A stretch of DNA of 64,000 nucleotides. Origin: Bacillota bacterium (lineage in GTDB: Bacteria > Bacillota_A > Clostridia > Lachnospirales > Lachnospiraceae). Where the stretch lies: positions 1 through 64,000 of the forward strand of contig JAEZTQ010000046.1 of NCBI GenBank assembly GCA_023443625.1, written 5' to 3'. Below the pieces are notes generated by a model, which saw only the letters and a program-made list of their open reading frames with translations, was not told where the DNA came from and ran no database searches. This document shows, in pieces, positions 36,276 through 44,216 of the stretch. Every line of letters begins with the position of its first letter. Position 1 is the stretch's first letter. The position numbers and the translations under genes are program-made.

Positions 36276-38210
36276 TTAATCCGAGTGTGATACGGGAAAG
36301 GCAGCCATAAGTGTAAACACCATCTCACTGTGCTCCGTTTTGACATAACCGCCGCATGCTTTCACCACCTTCTGAATATTTTGCAAGCCGATACCGTGGC
36401 TGGGTGTTTCCTTTGAAGAGAGATACTGGCCATCCGTCTGCTTAACCGTGCCATTGTAAGAATTTACAATTTTAATAAGAAGCTGGCCATTCATCGTCCC
36501 GGCTTCTATTGAAACAAACCGGGCCAACGGGTTCCCAAGCTTTATGCAGGCCTCCATGGCGTTTTCCAGCGCGTTGCCCAGGACGACGCAGAGGTTACTG
36601 TCGCTGACGGAAATCTCTTTGGTAATCCGACATGTGCAGTGAAAATGGATTCCTTGTTCCTTAAGCCGTAGGGAGTAAAATCCTAGAATAGAGTTTGCCA
36701 CCGCGTTTTCACAGAATACCGGCAGTGGCTCTGTGTCTACTTCTACGGCGTATTTATCTAAAAAACGGCTTAGTTCCTCATATCGTCCCTCGTCGGACAG
36801 GCGCCCCATCACGCTGACAAAATGGCGGAAGTCGTGTCGGATGGCCCGGACTTCATTAATCTGGGTGCTGAGCGCATCATAATACTCCGTCTGCATGGCA
36901 ATCTGCTCCCTTGCCGACGCCAAATGTACGGAAGAAACGGCAAATTCACGGGAAATATCCGCCACCTGTATGGATGCAACTAAACTGAGGGTCATCAGGT
37001 AGCCAGTAAATAATGCCAGCAGCGCCAGAGACAAATTCCAATACATGTTGCCATTGATGTAATAGCAATCAATAATCAATCCAGTAATGGCCAGAACTGC
37101 ACCCCAGTAAACCAGTAGACCGTATTTTTTCATCTGCTGCCGGTGGATATAAATCTTGAAAAATGCATAAATTTCCATCAAAAAGGCACATACGGGAAGC
37201 ACAATAGTCAGATGCCGGTTATAGAAACCATGGGGAATAAAAAGATAGAGCAGATACAACACCACATAATACAGCAAAAGCCCCAGCTTTTCCTTTCGAG
37301 AAAACCCAATTCCTAAAAGCTCCTGTATCAGAAAAACGAGCAGGTACTTAAATGCAAAGGAGAGCAGAAACATCAGCGGATTTGAGGCTTCGTAGGAAAG
37401 GCCAAAGAACACAGTGCTCTGCCAGAACCCGTAAAATTCCGTGGTTAGCATAATGCGTAGCAGAACAAATAATCCGATGACCGGCAGCCAAATGGAGCGC
37501 CTCACCGTCCGGAAGGATAGGATGTACCCCACAAGCAAGATGAAAAAAGAAAACAGTGCTGTACCGAACAGGAGAAAGCGCAGGTTGTTCCTAACACTGC
37601 TGTCCTGTACGGTGCTTTCGTATTCCGATATCACGGGGGCCATGTACAATCCTGCAAATCTCGTAGTCGCCACCTCAATGACTACCTCATGCTTCTGATT
37701 TGCAGTAAGCGTCACTGGAGAAAGACTCACCTTGGTTGTTGTGATAACCTCGGCAGGATTTTCCGACACAATGCCGCTTTTCGCAGTCAGCGTCCCGTCG
37801 ATAAACACCTGATAGGCACTGCCAAAATCCGGGATATGTATTGTTACAGGCCTTGAAACCTGCAAACCTTCCACCCTGAGCCGATAGCTTGCGTATCCGT
37901 CTGACGGCAGATAGGTTCCGTTAATTTTATATTTTGACCAATAGTCTGGCACATGAATTAGAAAATCCGGTACGTCCTCCTGCTGGGGTTTTGTAACAAG
38001 GAAGCGGTTCCAATAAAACTCCCATTCGCCGTCAAGAACTGCTCGCTCACCATCAGCCAAATTGCTAAGATGAATATTTGCGTTCTCCGCTGTGGATACT
38101 CCACTTATGCTGTGATACAGCAGCGTATAGACCACTGGAAGATGGGACACTACGAGGGCGAAAAGCATTCCCAAAATCAAAAGAATTTCCATGTATCTCG
38201 GTCGTTTCAT
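36276..38210 (-). CDS. Sensor histidine kinase with 7TMR-DISM input and GHKL kinase domains
   Basis: A 644-residue protein. After an N-terminal membrane anchor, residues about 45-185 form an extracytoplasmic beta domain (LDGEWEFYWNRFL, HVPDYW, GYASYRLRVEG) of the DISM class that often binds carbohydrates. Seven hydrophobic helices follow (about 210-415). The kinase part resembles AgrC/CitA-type GHKL enzymes: IRHDFRHFVSVMG carries the phosphorylated histidine, CVVLGNALENAMEAC is the N box, and SHGIGLQNIQKVV the G box. Its start overlaps the regulator's stop by 4 bases. It probably senses an extracellular sugar or wall fragment and controls the surface protein downstream through the LytTR partner. 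Confidence 0.88.
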   Translation of the reverse strand: MKRPRYMEILLILGMLFALVVSHLPVVYTLLYHSISGVSTAENANIHLSNLADGERAVLDGEWEFYWNRFLVTKPQQEDVPDFLIHVPDYWSKYKINGTYLPSDGYASYRLRVEGLQVSRPVTIHIPDFGSAYQVFIDGTLTAKSGIVSENPAEVITTTKVSLSPVTLTANQKHEVVIEVATTRFAGLYMAPVISEYESTVQDSSVRNNLRFLLFGTALFSFFILLVGYILSFRTVRRSIWLPVIGLFVLLRIMLTTEFYGFWQSTVFFGLSYEASNPLMFLLSFAFKYLLVFLIQELLGIGFSRKEKLGLLLYYVVLYLLYLFIPHGFYNRHLTIVLPVCAFLMEIYAFFKIYIHRQQMKKYGLLVYWGAVLAITGLIIDCYYINGNMYWNLSLALLALFTGYLMTLSLVASIQVADISREFAVSSVHLASAREQIAMQTEYYDALSTQINEVRAIRHDFRHFVSVMGRLSDEGRYEELSRFLDKYAVEVDTEPLPVFCENAVANSILGFYSLRLKEQGIHFHCTCRITKEISVSDSNLCVVLGNALENAMEACIKLGNPLARFVSIEAGTMNGQLLIKIVNSYNGTVKQTDGQYLSSKETPSHGIGLQNIQKVVKACGGYVKTEHSEMVFTLMAAFPVSHSD

Positions 38211-38935
38211 AGGGTCTGCCCCCCATTCATCTGTGAAAATAGGCAGGCATAGTACCGTTCTTTCGCTTCTTTTACGTATTTTCTAGAAATGCTGACCATT
38301 GTCTGTCCGACTCGAAAATAGGCATCTCCAGCTTCCATCACATGGGCGAGGTTTACGAGAAAGCTCTGGTGACAACGGAAAAAATACTGATTCGGCAGCT
38401 CTTTCATCATTTCCTCGAGCTTTCCATAGCACTGCAAGATACTTTCGTTGGCAAGATGGAACAGAAGGATCTTATTCTTGCTTTCAATATACCAAATCTG
38501 CCGGCAATCAATGCTATGCACAGTTCCCTTGTACTGAATACAGATTTTATACATGTTATCTTTCTTAAGCTCATCTAGCGCACGATTCAGAACGGTGTAC
38601 AGACGCTCCAGATCAAAGGGCTTGATGATGTAGTTGAAAGCAAACACTTCATAGGCCTGGGGGTAATGCTCCTTGCTGGAAGAAAGAAATATAATTTTCA
38701 GATCTTTTTGTATGTCTCGTATTTTCTGCGCAGTCTTGATACCGTCCAACTGTGGCATGTAAATGTCGAGAAACAGAAGATCGGCGGTGAAGTTTCCCTC
38801 CAAAAGTTCATCCATTAACATTTTTCCACTGGAATAGGATATGATTTCAAATAAAGGGTCATAAGCAAAAAGGGCATTTGACAATTGTTCAATGTCCTCT
38901 ATCCTATCGTCGCAGACCGCTATTCTGACAGGCAT
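38207..38935 (-). CDS. LytTR-family response regulator
   Basis: About 242 residues. A receiver domain (VRIAVCDDR, with the phosphorylated aspartate in LLFLDIYMPQLDG, and IIKPFD) is followed by a LytTR DNA-binding domain (IWYIESKNKILLFH, FFRCHQSFLVNLAHV, VSISRKYVKEAKERY). The start is the ATG at 38935 with GGAGGTG upstream, five codons inside the longest frame. It is encoded immediately before its kinase. The likely target is the direct repeat at 36132-36163; autoregulation cannot be judged, because no second copy of that 11-mer was found upstream of 38935. Confidence 0.9.
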   Translation of the reverse strand: MPVRIAVCDDRIEDIEQLSNALFAYDPLFEIISYSSGKMLMDELLEGNFTADLLFLDIYMPQLDGIKTAQKIRDIQKDLKIIFLSSSKEHYPQAYEVFAFNYIIKPFDLERLYTVLNRALDELKKDNMYKICIQYKGTVHSIDCRQIWYIESKNKILLFHLANESILQCYGKLEEMMKELPNQYFFRCHQSFLVNLAHVMEAGDAYFRVGQTMVSISRKYVKEAKERYYACLFSQMNGGQTL

Positions 38936-39107
38936 AAACACCACCTCCATTCGTTTATATAATAAATAATTATGCTATATTTGAGTGCAATTTCTAAATG
39001 ATTTTATGACTGCTTATCCTAATGGTGGAAATAGCCAAGGACAAAGGGTGTTTTTAAGTTCTCATCTTCATAAATATTCTTCTCTATCCATTAATTGCTG
39101 GATTTAA

Positions 39108-39452
39108 TTAATCAATAGCTGAATCATAAATAACATGACAATGCAGGTGTTTCATCTGTTGGAATGCACCTAAGTACATTTCTACTTTACATGCACCCTT
39201 TAAATTAATGACTTCTTGTGATGCAAGTTTAATAACCGATAAAAATTCTAATTTAAGTTCATCATCTTCATCATTTAAATCGAAAATAGTTGGAATATGT
39301 CGTTTTGTTATTATAACTATATGTACCTCAGCAAATGGCATATTTGAATGAAAAGCAATAACACCATCAGACTCATAAATAATTTTAAGTTGGTCACCTT
39401 GTGTAGGTAAGCTAGTTACCAGTTTACAAAATCCACATTCAAGTTCATGCAT
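39108..39452 (-). CDS. HIT-family nucleotide-binding protein
   Basis: A 114-residue histidine-triad protein. The C-terminal HLHCHVI is the HxHxH catalytic motif, and the N-terminal CGFCK is the paired cysteine seen in zinc-binding HIT proteins. ITKRHIPTIFDL is the usual conserved helix. HIT proteins hydrolyse purine nucleoside phosphoramidates or dinucleoside polyphosphates. It is slightly short compared with typical 130-residue members. It is a single gene between the two-component system and the tRNA array. Confidence 0.85.
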   Translation of the reverse strand: MHELECGFCKLVTSLPTQGDQLKIIYESDGVIAFHSNMPFAEVHIVIITKRHIPTIFDLNDEDDELKLEFLSVIKLASQEVINLKGACKVEMYLGAFQQMKHLHCHVIYDSAID

Positions 39453-39608
39453 ATTATTACCTCCATTAAATTAGTCTCATTATAAATTTACAATCATAAA
39501 ATAAGAACCTCCTGCATGGTAATATTATACATTATATATTAGTTAGTATCAATATTTAACAATTTATTACAGCAAAGAGCCCATTCATACAAATGCTCTA
39601 ATATATTA

Positions 39609-39635
39609 ACGTCTAATATATGACGTCTAATATAT
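39609..39635. repeat. Tandem 14-bp AT-rich repeat
   Basis: ACGTCTAATATAT occurs at 39609-39621 and 39623-39635, with a degenerate third copy just to the left (GCTCTAATATATT). It lies between the HIT gene and the tRNA array terminator. No function is evident. Confidence 0.4.
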
Positions 39636-39669
39636 TTACATTATTTTTTTACAGGAGTAATAAAAACAA

Positions 39670-39703
39670 CGCCTATCACATACAAGATAAGCGGTTCTCA
39701 AAA
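39670..39703 (-). terminator. Terminator of the tRNA array, left copy of a 34-bp direct repeat
   Basis: On the minus strand CCGCTTATC pairs with GATAGGCG around TTGTATGT and is followed by TTGTTTTTATT, a rho-independent terminator 44 bases after tRNA-Ser. The same 34 bases recur exactly at 41056-41089. Confidence 0.75.
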
Positions 39704-39746
39704 CTTGCTGACAACAATGGTTAATATAAAGATGATCCGAAAATAA

Positions 39747-39833
39747 CGTTTGCGGAAGGATTCGAACCTTCGGTGCGAATAAACGCACACCACCTTAGCA
39801 GGGTGGGACCATAAACCTCTCGGACACGCAAAC
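39747..39833 (-). tRNA. tRNA-Ser (GCT anticodon)
   Basis: Read on the minus strand, the acceptor stem GTTTGCG/CGCAAAC is perfect and the anticodon arm is CCACC-CTGCTAA-GGTGG with anticodon GCT (serine AGC/AGT codons). A long variable arm (GTGCG/CGCAC) and discriminator G fit tRNA-Ser. The T arm is GAAGG-TTCGAAT-CCTTC. The D stem shows a weak outer pair. CCA is not encoded. Confidence 0.9.
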
Positions 39834-39838
39834 ATAAG

Positions 39839-39920
39839 TGGATGGGGTAGGACTCGAACCTACGGTGTTTCCTTGTAACAGATTTACAGTCTGCCGCCTT
39901 CGCCGCTAGGCAACCCATCC
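39839..39920 (-). tRNA. tRNA-Tyr (GTA anticodon)
   Basis: The acceptor stem GGATGGG/CCCATCC is perfect, the anticodon loop reads ACTGTAAAT with anticodon GTA, and the T arm is TAGG-TTCGAGT-CCTA. The discriminator is A. Its GUA anticodon makes it a substrate for queuosine, whose precursor genes lie at 45-48 kb. Confidence 0.9.
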
Positions 39921-39924
39921 TCAG

Positions 39925-39995
39925 GGTGACCAAAGGGACACGAACCCTCACGAGCAGATCCACAATCTGCTGGACTACCATTATCCTATGATCAC
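39925..39995 (-). tRNA. tRNA-His (GTG anticodon)
   Basis: The acceptor stem GTGATCA/TGGTCAC has one G-U pair; the anticodon loop ATTGTGGAT has GTG, and the discriminator is C as expected for histidine. The T loop TTCGTGT departs from the usual TTCGANT form. The extra G at position -1 is not encoded, so it must be added later. It is divergent from ordinary clostridial tRNA-His. Confidence 0.82.
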
Positions 39996-39997
39996 AG

Positions 39998-40070
39998 TGA
40001 TCCCCACGGGAATTGAACCCAGTATCTTCGGCTTGAAAGGCCGATGTCCTAACCTTTAGACTAGGGGACC
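39998..40070 (-). tRNA. tRNA-Glu (TTC anticodon), divergent
   Basis: The acceptor stem GGTCCCC/GGGGATC has one wobble pair and discriminator A; the anticodon arm TCGGC-CTTTCAA-GCCGA carries TTC. The T stem CTGGG/CCCGT has one mismatch and one wobble, and the base after the anticodon differs from the usual Glu tRNA (A, where C is common in the loop end). It may be an accessory tRNA. It is first in the array. Confidence 0.82.
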
Positions 40071-40075
40071 ATATC

Positions 40076-40100
40076 ACAGGCTCACTTGATTTGAGCCTGT
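40076..40100 (+). terminator. Hairpin between the HTH gene and tRNA-Glu
   Basis: ACAGGCTCA pairs with TGAGCCTGT around a 7-base loop and is followed by TTTTTAC on the plus strand. In that direction it would stop antisense transcription into the HTH gene; on the minus strand it could separate the HTH message from the tRNA precursor. Confidence 0.45.
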
Positions 40101-40124
40101 TTTTACTTACACATTCTTTGTTCC

Positions 40125-40382
40125 TCATGCACTTATCTCTACCTGAATATCTGTATCTAAGATTATAATATCATCTAGGTGCACTTGAAATATTGTGCCT
40201 AACACAACTAAATTATCTATGGTTGGCATTGCTGTTCCATGCTGCCACTTATAGATTGCCTGTGGAGTTGCAAAACCAAAGATATCCTGTAAATCCTTCA
40301 CTGACAATCCTGCCTGTTGTCTCAAATTCACTATATTCTGTCCCGTCTTCACCATATTAATGGTTGGGATATTCTGTAACAC
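40125..40382 (-). CDS. Helix-turn-helix (XRE-type) DNA-binding protein
   Basis: An 85-residue protein consisting of one helix-turn-helix domain: GQNIVNLRQQAGLSVKDLQD, then FATPQAIYKWQHGTAMPT, where the recognition helix has the Q-x-IYKWxxG form of Cro/C1-type regulators, followed by NLVVLGTIFQVHLDDII. The start is a GTG at 40382 with AGGAGG 8 bases upstream; an ATG in the other frame lies between them. It sits between an RtcB remnant (gap 44 bases) and four tRNA genes, so it may be co-transcribed with them and control the cassette. Its target is unknown. Confidence 0.75.
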   Translation of the reverse strand: MLQNIPTINMVKTGQNIVNLRQQAGLSVKDLQDIFGFATPQAIYKWQHGTAMPTIDNLVVLGTIFQVHLDDIIILDTDIQVEISA

Positions 40383-40426
40383 TTCATTTTCCTCCTGTTC
40401 CGGCTCTGACCAAAACAGGATTGATC

Positions 40427-40987
40427 TTAGTCAGATGCCTTGAAATTATAAATTGGTTTCATCACATCAATGATATCTACAGATTCTTTGATTACTTCAA
40501 TAATGTCTTCTATAGATTTGTATGCCATTGGTGCTTCATCTAATGTTGCTTCATTCACGGATTGATTACCGCCACCCAATGTTCCAAGACTTCGCTCTAA
40601 CCATTTGGTGTTTTTCAGACTTCTGTAGCAACGAAGCTCCTGTAAATTAACCTTCTCCTGTCTACCTTCCCAGGTATTCATACCAGATGGTACAAAATGT
40701 GCAGCTTCATCCAGTTTTTCAAAATCAATATCTACATTTCCAAGATTTACGGTATACATTCCACAACCAATATCCACACCTACGACATTAGGTACTGCCT
40801 TATCCAAGATCGTCATAGTGGTTCCAATGGTACAACCTTTCCCTGCATGAACATCTGGCATAATTCTAATGGCACTGCCTTCTGTAAATTCGTAATCACA
40901 CATTCTTCTGATCTGTTCAATTACTTCATCCTCTACTACCTTTACATAGCAGAGTGCTGTATTTACTTTACCTCTAATTTCAAACAT
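40427..40987 (-). pseudogene. rtcB: RtcB RNA ligase with a large internal deletion
   Basis: The 186-residue frame starts at an ATG (40987) behind GGAAGAG. Residues 1-141 are the N-terminal third of RtcB: RIMPDVHAGKGCTIG, VGVDIGCGM with metal ligands D72 and C75, and SLGTLGGGN. After GGGN, where RtcB continues with the metal-binding histidine, the protein jumps to NEATLDEAPMAYKSIEDI and KPIYNFKA, the last ~40 residues of RtcB. The middle, about 200 residues, including the remaining histidine ligands and the guanylated histidine of the SHGAGR motif, is missing. The frame is intact across the junction. Catalysis is impossible, so this is a remnant unless the short form has a new role. It is upstream of the HTH gene and tRNA array. 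Confidence 0.8.
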
Positions 40988-41055
40988 TTCTCTCTTCCTT
41001 TCTGCAATAACACAAGTGGTAATGCCCATATGAGATTTGAAACCATAAAAAATAC

Positions 41056-41089
41056 CGCCTATCACATACAAGATAAGCGGTTCTCAAAA
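41056..41089 (-). terminator. Right copy of the 34-bp terminator-like direct repeat
   Basis: This copy is identical over 34 bases to 39670-39703. Here the minus-strand stem is one pair longer (CCGCTTATC with GATAGGCGG) and is followed by TATTTTTTAT. It lies 69 bases upstream of the RtcB remnant and would stop transcription arriving from the right. Confidence 0.75.
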
Positions 41090-41146
41090 TTCTATGTAAA
41101 GATCTTGGATTTCCTGCAACATATTATTGCCTGGAAGCGATCTGTT

Positions 41147-41275
41147 TCATACAGTTTTGCCCTTTGCTCTTACCTTATATAAGCACATGAAATCTAAGCT
41201 CTGCTCTATGTTTTTAAGCAATGCTTCATTATAACTTTCACTATTAAGGTAATATACAAATAAAACTGTCATCAT
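41147..41275 (-). CDS. Possible 42-residue small protein
   Basis: An ATG at 41275 with AAAGGA about 9 bases upstream opens a frame ending in TGA at 41147. The peptide starts MMTVLFVYYLNSE and ends YKVRAKGKTV. A terminator (41056-41089) follows 58 bases later, so a short monocistronic transcript is possible. I do not recognise the family; it could also be a fragment of a decayed gene. The rest of 41090-41499 holds only the terminator of the dehydrogenase gene. Confidence 0.3.
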   Translation of the reverse strand: MMTVLFVYYLNSESYNEALLKNIEQSLDFMCLYKVRAKGKTV

Positions 41276-41422
41276 GATTTTTTCCTTTCAGGACTCTTGG
41301 TCCGCCTTTTCACTTTCTATATCGTACTATATCATGGAATTCTTTAGTTGTCATTATACTTGTGGTATAAAGAAGTTTCAATAACTTCTTCCTTTTGTAT
41401 AGTGGCAATAAGTAAAAATTAT

Positions 41423-41445
41423 TACCCCGTCAAGTTGACGGGGTA
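41423..41445 (-). terminator. Terminator of the secondary alcohol dehydrogenase gene
   Basis: TACCCCGTCAA and its exact reverse complement face each other across a single base, giving a strong stem; on the minus strand it is followed by ATAATTTTTAC. It lies 55 bases after the gene that ends at 41500. Confidence 0.75.
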
Positions 41446-41499
41446 TATTATAATCCTGTAGTATTCAAATATTATTAAATATGTTCATGAAGACCAATA

Positions 41500-42561
41500 T
41501 TAATATGATATTGTAATAACTGGCTTGATTAAATCACTTGGCTTGTTTTTCATAAGTTCTAAAGCCTCTGGAATACTATCTAATTCTTCAAATTTATGTG
41601 TAAGCATACCTGAAACATCAAGTCTACCATTCATCATTAGATTTGCAAGACGTTCCGTACGCATACGGCCTGCAGGCATTAATCCACCTACTATTCTAAT
41701 ATGACCCATTCCTACTCCCCATGCTGCTCTAGGAATATTAACATAGTCACCACTACCCAAATAATTAACATTCGAAATAATACCGCCTGGCTTTACAGAT
41801 TTAACAGCTTCTTCAAATGTACTAACATCTCCGCCTGCAACAATTACTTTATCAACGCCTTTACCATTTGTTAATTCCATAACTTGCTTGTCTATAGAGC
41901 CATTCTTGTAGCTAATAATATCTGTTGCCCCATATTCTTTTGCAAGAGCAACACAATTAGGTCTAGTTCCAACAGCTAAAATTCTACCAGCACCTCTTAA
42001 AGCAGAACCTTTTACAGCCATAAGACCAACTGGTCCTATACCAATAACTAATACATCTTCTCCATAAGCAACTTCCGCAAGTTCCACTCCATGAAATCCA
42101 GTAGGTACCATATCACTTAACATTGTTGCCTCAGCTGGATCCATACCTTCTGGTAATAATGCAAGATTTGCATCCGCTTCATTTACATGGAATGCCTCAG
42201 CAAATACTCCATCTTTAAAGTTAGAAAACTTCCAACCACCAAGACATCCGCCTGAATGCATAGCAAAGCCACGTTGTGCTTCCAAAGAGCCCCAATCCGG
42301 TGTAATAGCAGGTACTAAAACTTTATCTCCTACTTTGAAGTCTTTAACTAGTTCACCAACTTCAATAATTTCACCAACAGCTTCATGACCAAGAATCATA
42401 TCAGTACGTTCCCCTACTGCACCTTCATAAACAGTATGAATGTCAGATGTACATGGAGCTAATGCTATTGGACGACAAATTGCGTCAAGTGGTCCACATT
42501 TCGTTACTTCTTTTTCTACCCAACCGGTTTGTCCGATTTTCTTCATTGCAAAGCCTCTCAT
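41500..42561 (-). CDS. adh: NADP-dependent secondary (isopropanol) alcohol dehydrogenase
   Basis: A 353-residue medium-chain dehydrogenase very similar to the Clostridium beijerinckii and Thermoanaerobacter secondary alcohol dehydrogenases. It starts MRGFAMKKIGQTGW, has APCTSDIHTVYEGA (catalytic zinc cysteine), MILGHEAVGE, VPAITPDWGSLE, GWKFSNFKDGVF, and the NADP-binding VIGIGPVGLM followed by VGTRPNC, where the arginine selects NADP. Like these enzymes it lacks the four-cysteine structural zinc site. It reduces acetone or other ketones, or the reverse. The start at 42561 has AGGAGGA; the longer frame to 42591 is not supported. It is a single-gene unit. Confidence 0.88.
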   Translation of the reverse strand: MRGFAMKKIGQTGWVEKEVTKCGPLDAICRPIALAPCTSDIHTVYEGAVGERTDMILGHEAVGEIIEVGELVKDFKVGDKVLVPAITPDWGSLEAQRGFAMHSGGCLGGWKFSNFKDGVFAEAFHVNEADANLALLPEGMDPAEATMLSDMVPTGFHGVELAEVAYGEDVLVIGIGPVGLMAVKGSALRGAGRILAVGTRPNCVALAKEYGATDIISYKNGSIDKQVMELTNGKGVDKVIVAGGDVSTFEEAVKSVKPGGIISNVNYLGSGDYVNIPRAAWGVGMGHIRIVGGLMPAGRMRTERLANLMMNGRLDVSGMLTHKFEELDSIPEALELMKNKPSDLIKPVITISY

Positions 42562-42695
42562 ATAAGTCCTCCTATAAATGTCAATAATCAAGTTAGTTTG
42601 TTACATATTTAACAATATAGCAAGACTTGCCTCAAATGTCAATGCTAATCATGCATTTTCCAGTACTTTATTAGGCTGTTATGACAGTCACCACC

Positions 42696-43157
42696 CTATT
42701 TTATCGGCACAACAATCTGTGTAAGCAATTCTCTAGCATCCCGACTATCATCATTCAAATAATAATTAAAAATCTTTCCTTGCTGTTCATATCCATGCTC
42801 TATAATCCACTGTATTATCTCAAACATTAGGGGATCAGTATCTTCATAAGGACCTAAGAATATGCCTGATACCGCTTTTTGAACAGGAATTGTATATCCT
42901 GTAATATCATCATTTCCCCTTACAGGTTTAGCAATAGGGAAACCCATCTCAACATCAAGGTTTTCTAAATCGTCATTATGATAGCATACAAAAGGACCAC
43001 TGGATAAAAGAACTCCATTAAGCTCCACATATTCCATTATTTTCTTATAAGCTTGGTTAGCAGTATTCGGGTAATCATTAAAATTCATAGTTGTACGGAT
43101 GGACAGAACATGCTGCTCTGGTTGCTCTATTAAATTTATTTTAGATATGATTGCCAT
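42696..43157 (-). CDS. GyrI-like effector-binding domain protein
   Basis: A 153-residue protein of the AraC effector-binding/GyrI-like fold: an EQHVLSIRTTMNFNDYPNT strand near the start, SSGPFVCYHND, DVEMGFPIAKPV, and KAVSGIFLGPYEDTDPLMFEIIQWIIEHGY. The last motif has the glutamate or aspartate that faces the ligand pocket in this fold. Stand-alone members bind drugs or small hydrophobic molecules and may hydrolyse some of them. A very small ORF with a strong ribosome site (43141-43275) overlaps its start, so translation may be coupled. Confidence 0.75.
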   Translation of the reverse strand: MAIISKINLIEQPEQHVLSIRTTMNFNDYPNTANQAYKKIMEYVELNGVLLSSGPFVCYHNDDLENLDVEMGFPIAKPVRGNDDITGYTIPVQKAVSGIFLGPYEDTDPLMFEIIQWIIEHGYEQQGKIFNYYLNDDSRDARELLTQIVVPIK

Positions 43158-43275
43158 TTCTATTACCCCCTAAATTATTTTTTTCCTCTTCGATAGTGAT
43201 ACATTGTTTACCATCTACTAATATTACATCAATGGTCACCTTAATCATAAGCCACTTGTATTGCTTCCCATACAT
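43141..43275 (-). CDS. 44-residue small ORF overlapping the start of the GyrI-like gene
   Basis: An ATG at 43275 follows AGGAGGTG at the ideal distance of about 8 bases. The frame encodes MYGKQYKWLMIKVTIDVILVD and ends in TAA at 43141, 17 bases inside the GyrI-like gene in another frame. The hydrophobic middle and acidic end (TIEEEK) look protein-like. It could be a leader peptide that couples translation, or a short protein of its own. I recognise no family. Confidence 0.4.
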   Translation of the reverse strand: MYGKQYKWLMIKVTIDVILVDGKQCITIEEEKNNLGGNRNGNHI

Positions 43276-43328
43276 GTATTATACACCTCCTAGATAAAAG
43301 AATAATACAGATATAACAATAAGGCTTG

Positions 43329-43436
43329 TTACACAATGCTCTTTTGAAAATACTTTTGCACTTTTCCTTCTTCTATCTTATGGTCACGAACATTGGCATC
43401 ATCTAATACTTTCTTGAACTTGTCAAACAATCCCAT
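43329..43436 (-). CDS. 35-residue small ORF, possible N-terminal fragment
   Basis: MGLFDKFKKVLDDANV with an AGGAG site about 8 bases before the ATG at 43436. The beginning looks like that of many Firmicute small acidic proteins (MGLFDKFKK), which suggests the start of a longer gene lost by a deletion or stop mutation. The frame extends upstream of the ATG to 43580 but without a convincing start. Confidence 0.35.
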   Translation of the reverse strand: MGLFDKFKKVLDDANVRDHKIEEGKVQKYFQKSIV

Positions 43437-43721
43437 ATATTTTCTCCTATTATTTAAATTGTCGCTGTAACTTCGAAACCTACTATAACAATTCACCAAT
43501 GGTGTTGTCAGTAAAGTACCTTCCAGAATCATTACAGTCTTAATATATTTATATATTCCATATTTTGTAATAACCCACAATGGTGGGATTCCTTACATAG
43601 CAGAAGAATCCTATGAGAATTAATTTCATTTGTAAAAGATATATATTTATGTACTTTTATGTAAGCTATCTATGTTTCAATTTTTATTATCAAGATTAGA
43701 AGAAAGTAGGAATATAAAATA

Positions 43722-44096
43722 ATGCTTACAGAGAAATTTTATGAAGTTTTGAAACACGAAGGTGTGGTTTCCATCGTTTCTTGGACTCCTGCACAAGCCA
43801 ATGTAACCTGTTCCTGGAATTCCTACCTGGTAGTAACTGAGGATGAAAGGATTTTAATCCCTGCCGCTGGAATGCATAGCACAGAAAATGATACAAAGAT
43901 AAATAATAAAGTAAAACTTGCACTAGGTGCCAGAGAAGTCATGGGATTTAATAATTATCAGGGAACAGGCTTTGGTATTCATGGTACAGCCAAATTTCTT
44001 ACGACGGGTTCAGACTTTGATATGATGAAGAAGAAATACCCTTTCTTAACAAGAGTTTTAGAAATCACTGTTACCTCTTCAAAGCAATTATTATAA
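43722..44096 (+). CDS. Pyridoxamine 5'-phosphate oxidase-like flavin-binding protein
   Basis: A 124-residue split-barrel protein: KHEGVVSIVSWTPAQANVTCSWNSYLVV, then RILIPAAGMHSTENDTKINNKVKLALGAREV and GIHGTAKFL. These are the strands that bind FMN or F420 in the PNPOx-like family. The size fits the small single-domain members rather than true PdxH. Its substrate is unknown. It is one of the few plus-strand genes of the window and faces the lipoprotein gene across a shared terminator. The spacing to a ribosome site (AGAAAGTAGG about 13 bases upstream) is loose. Confidence 0.75.
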   Translation: MLTEKFYEVLKHEGVVSIVSWTPAQANVTCSWNSYLVVTEDERILIPAAGMHSTENDTKINNKVKLALGAREVMGFNNYQGTGFGIHGTAKFLTTGSDFDMMKKKYPFLTRVLEITVTSSKQLL

Positions 44097-44115
44097 AATA
44101 CCTCTTTATACACAA

Positions 44116-44167
44116 AAATGGTATGTAGAAGACTTCTATCTAAGAGAAGCCTTCTGACATACCATTT
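44116..44167. terminator. Bidirectional terminator between convergent genes
   Basis: AAATGGTATGT pairs with ACATACCATTT, and an inner AGAAG/CTTCT stem extends it. It lies between the flavin-binding protein gene (ends 44096) and the lipoprotein gene (ends 44217). Confidence 0.65.
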
Positions 44168-44216
44168 CCTTCTTTGATTTTGCAAATACCCGTTTACAGT
44201 AAAATTTCTAATCTTT

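Noticed and set aside
39721..40128. A 135-codon open frame across the tRNA region
   Set aside because: It runs through four tRNA genes that fold well; the frame is a by-product of the tRNA sequences.
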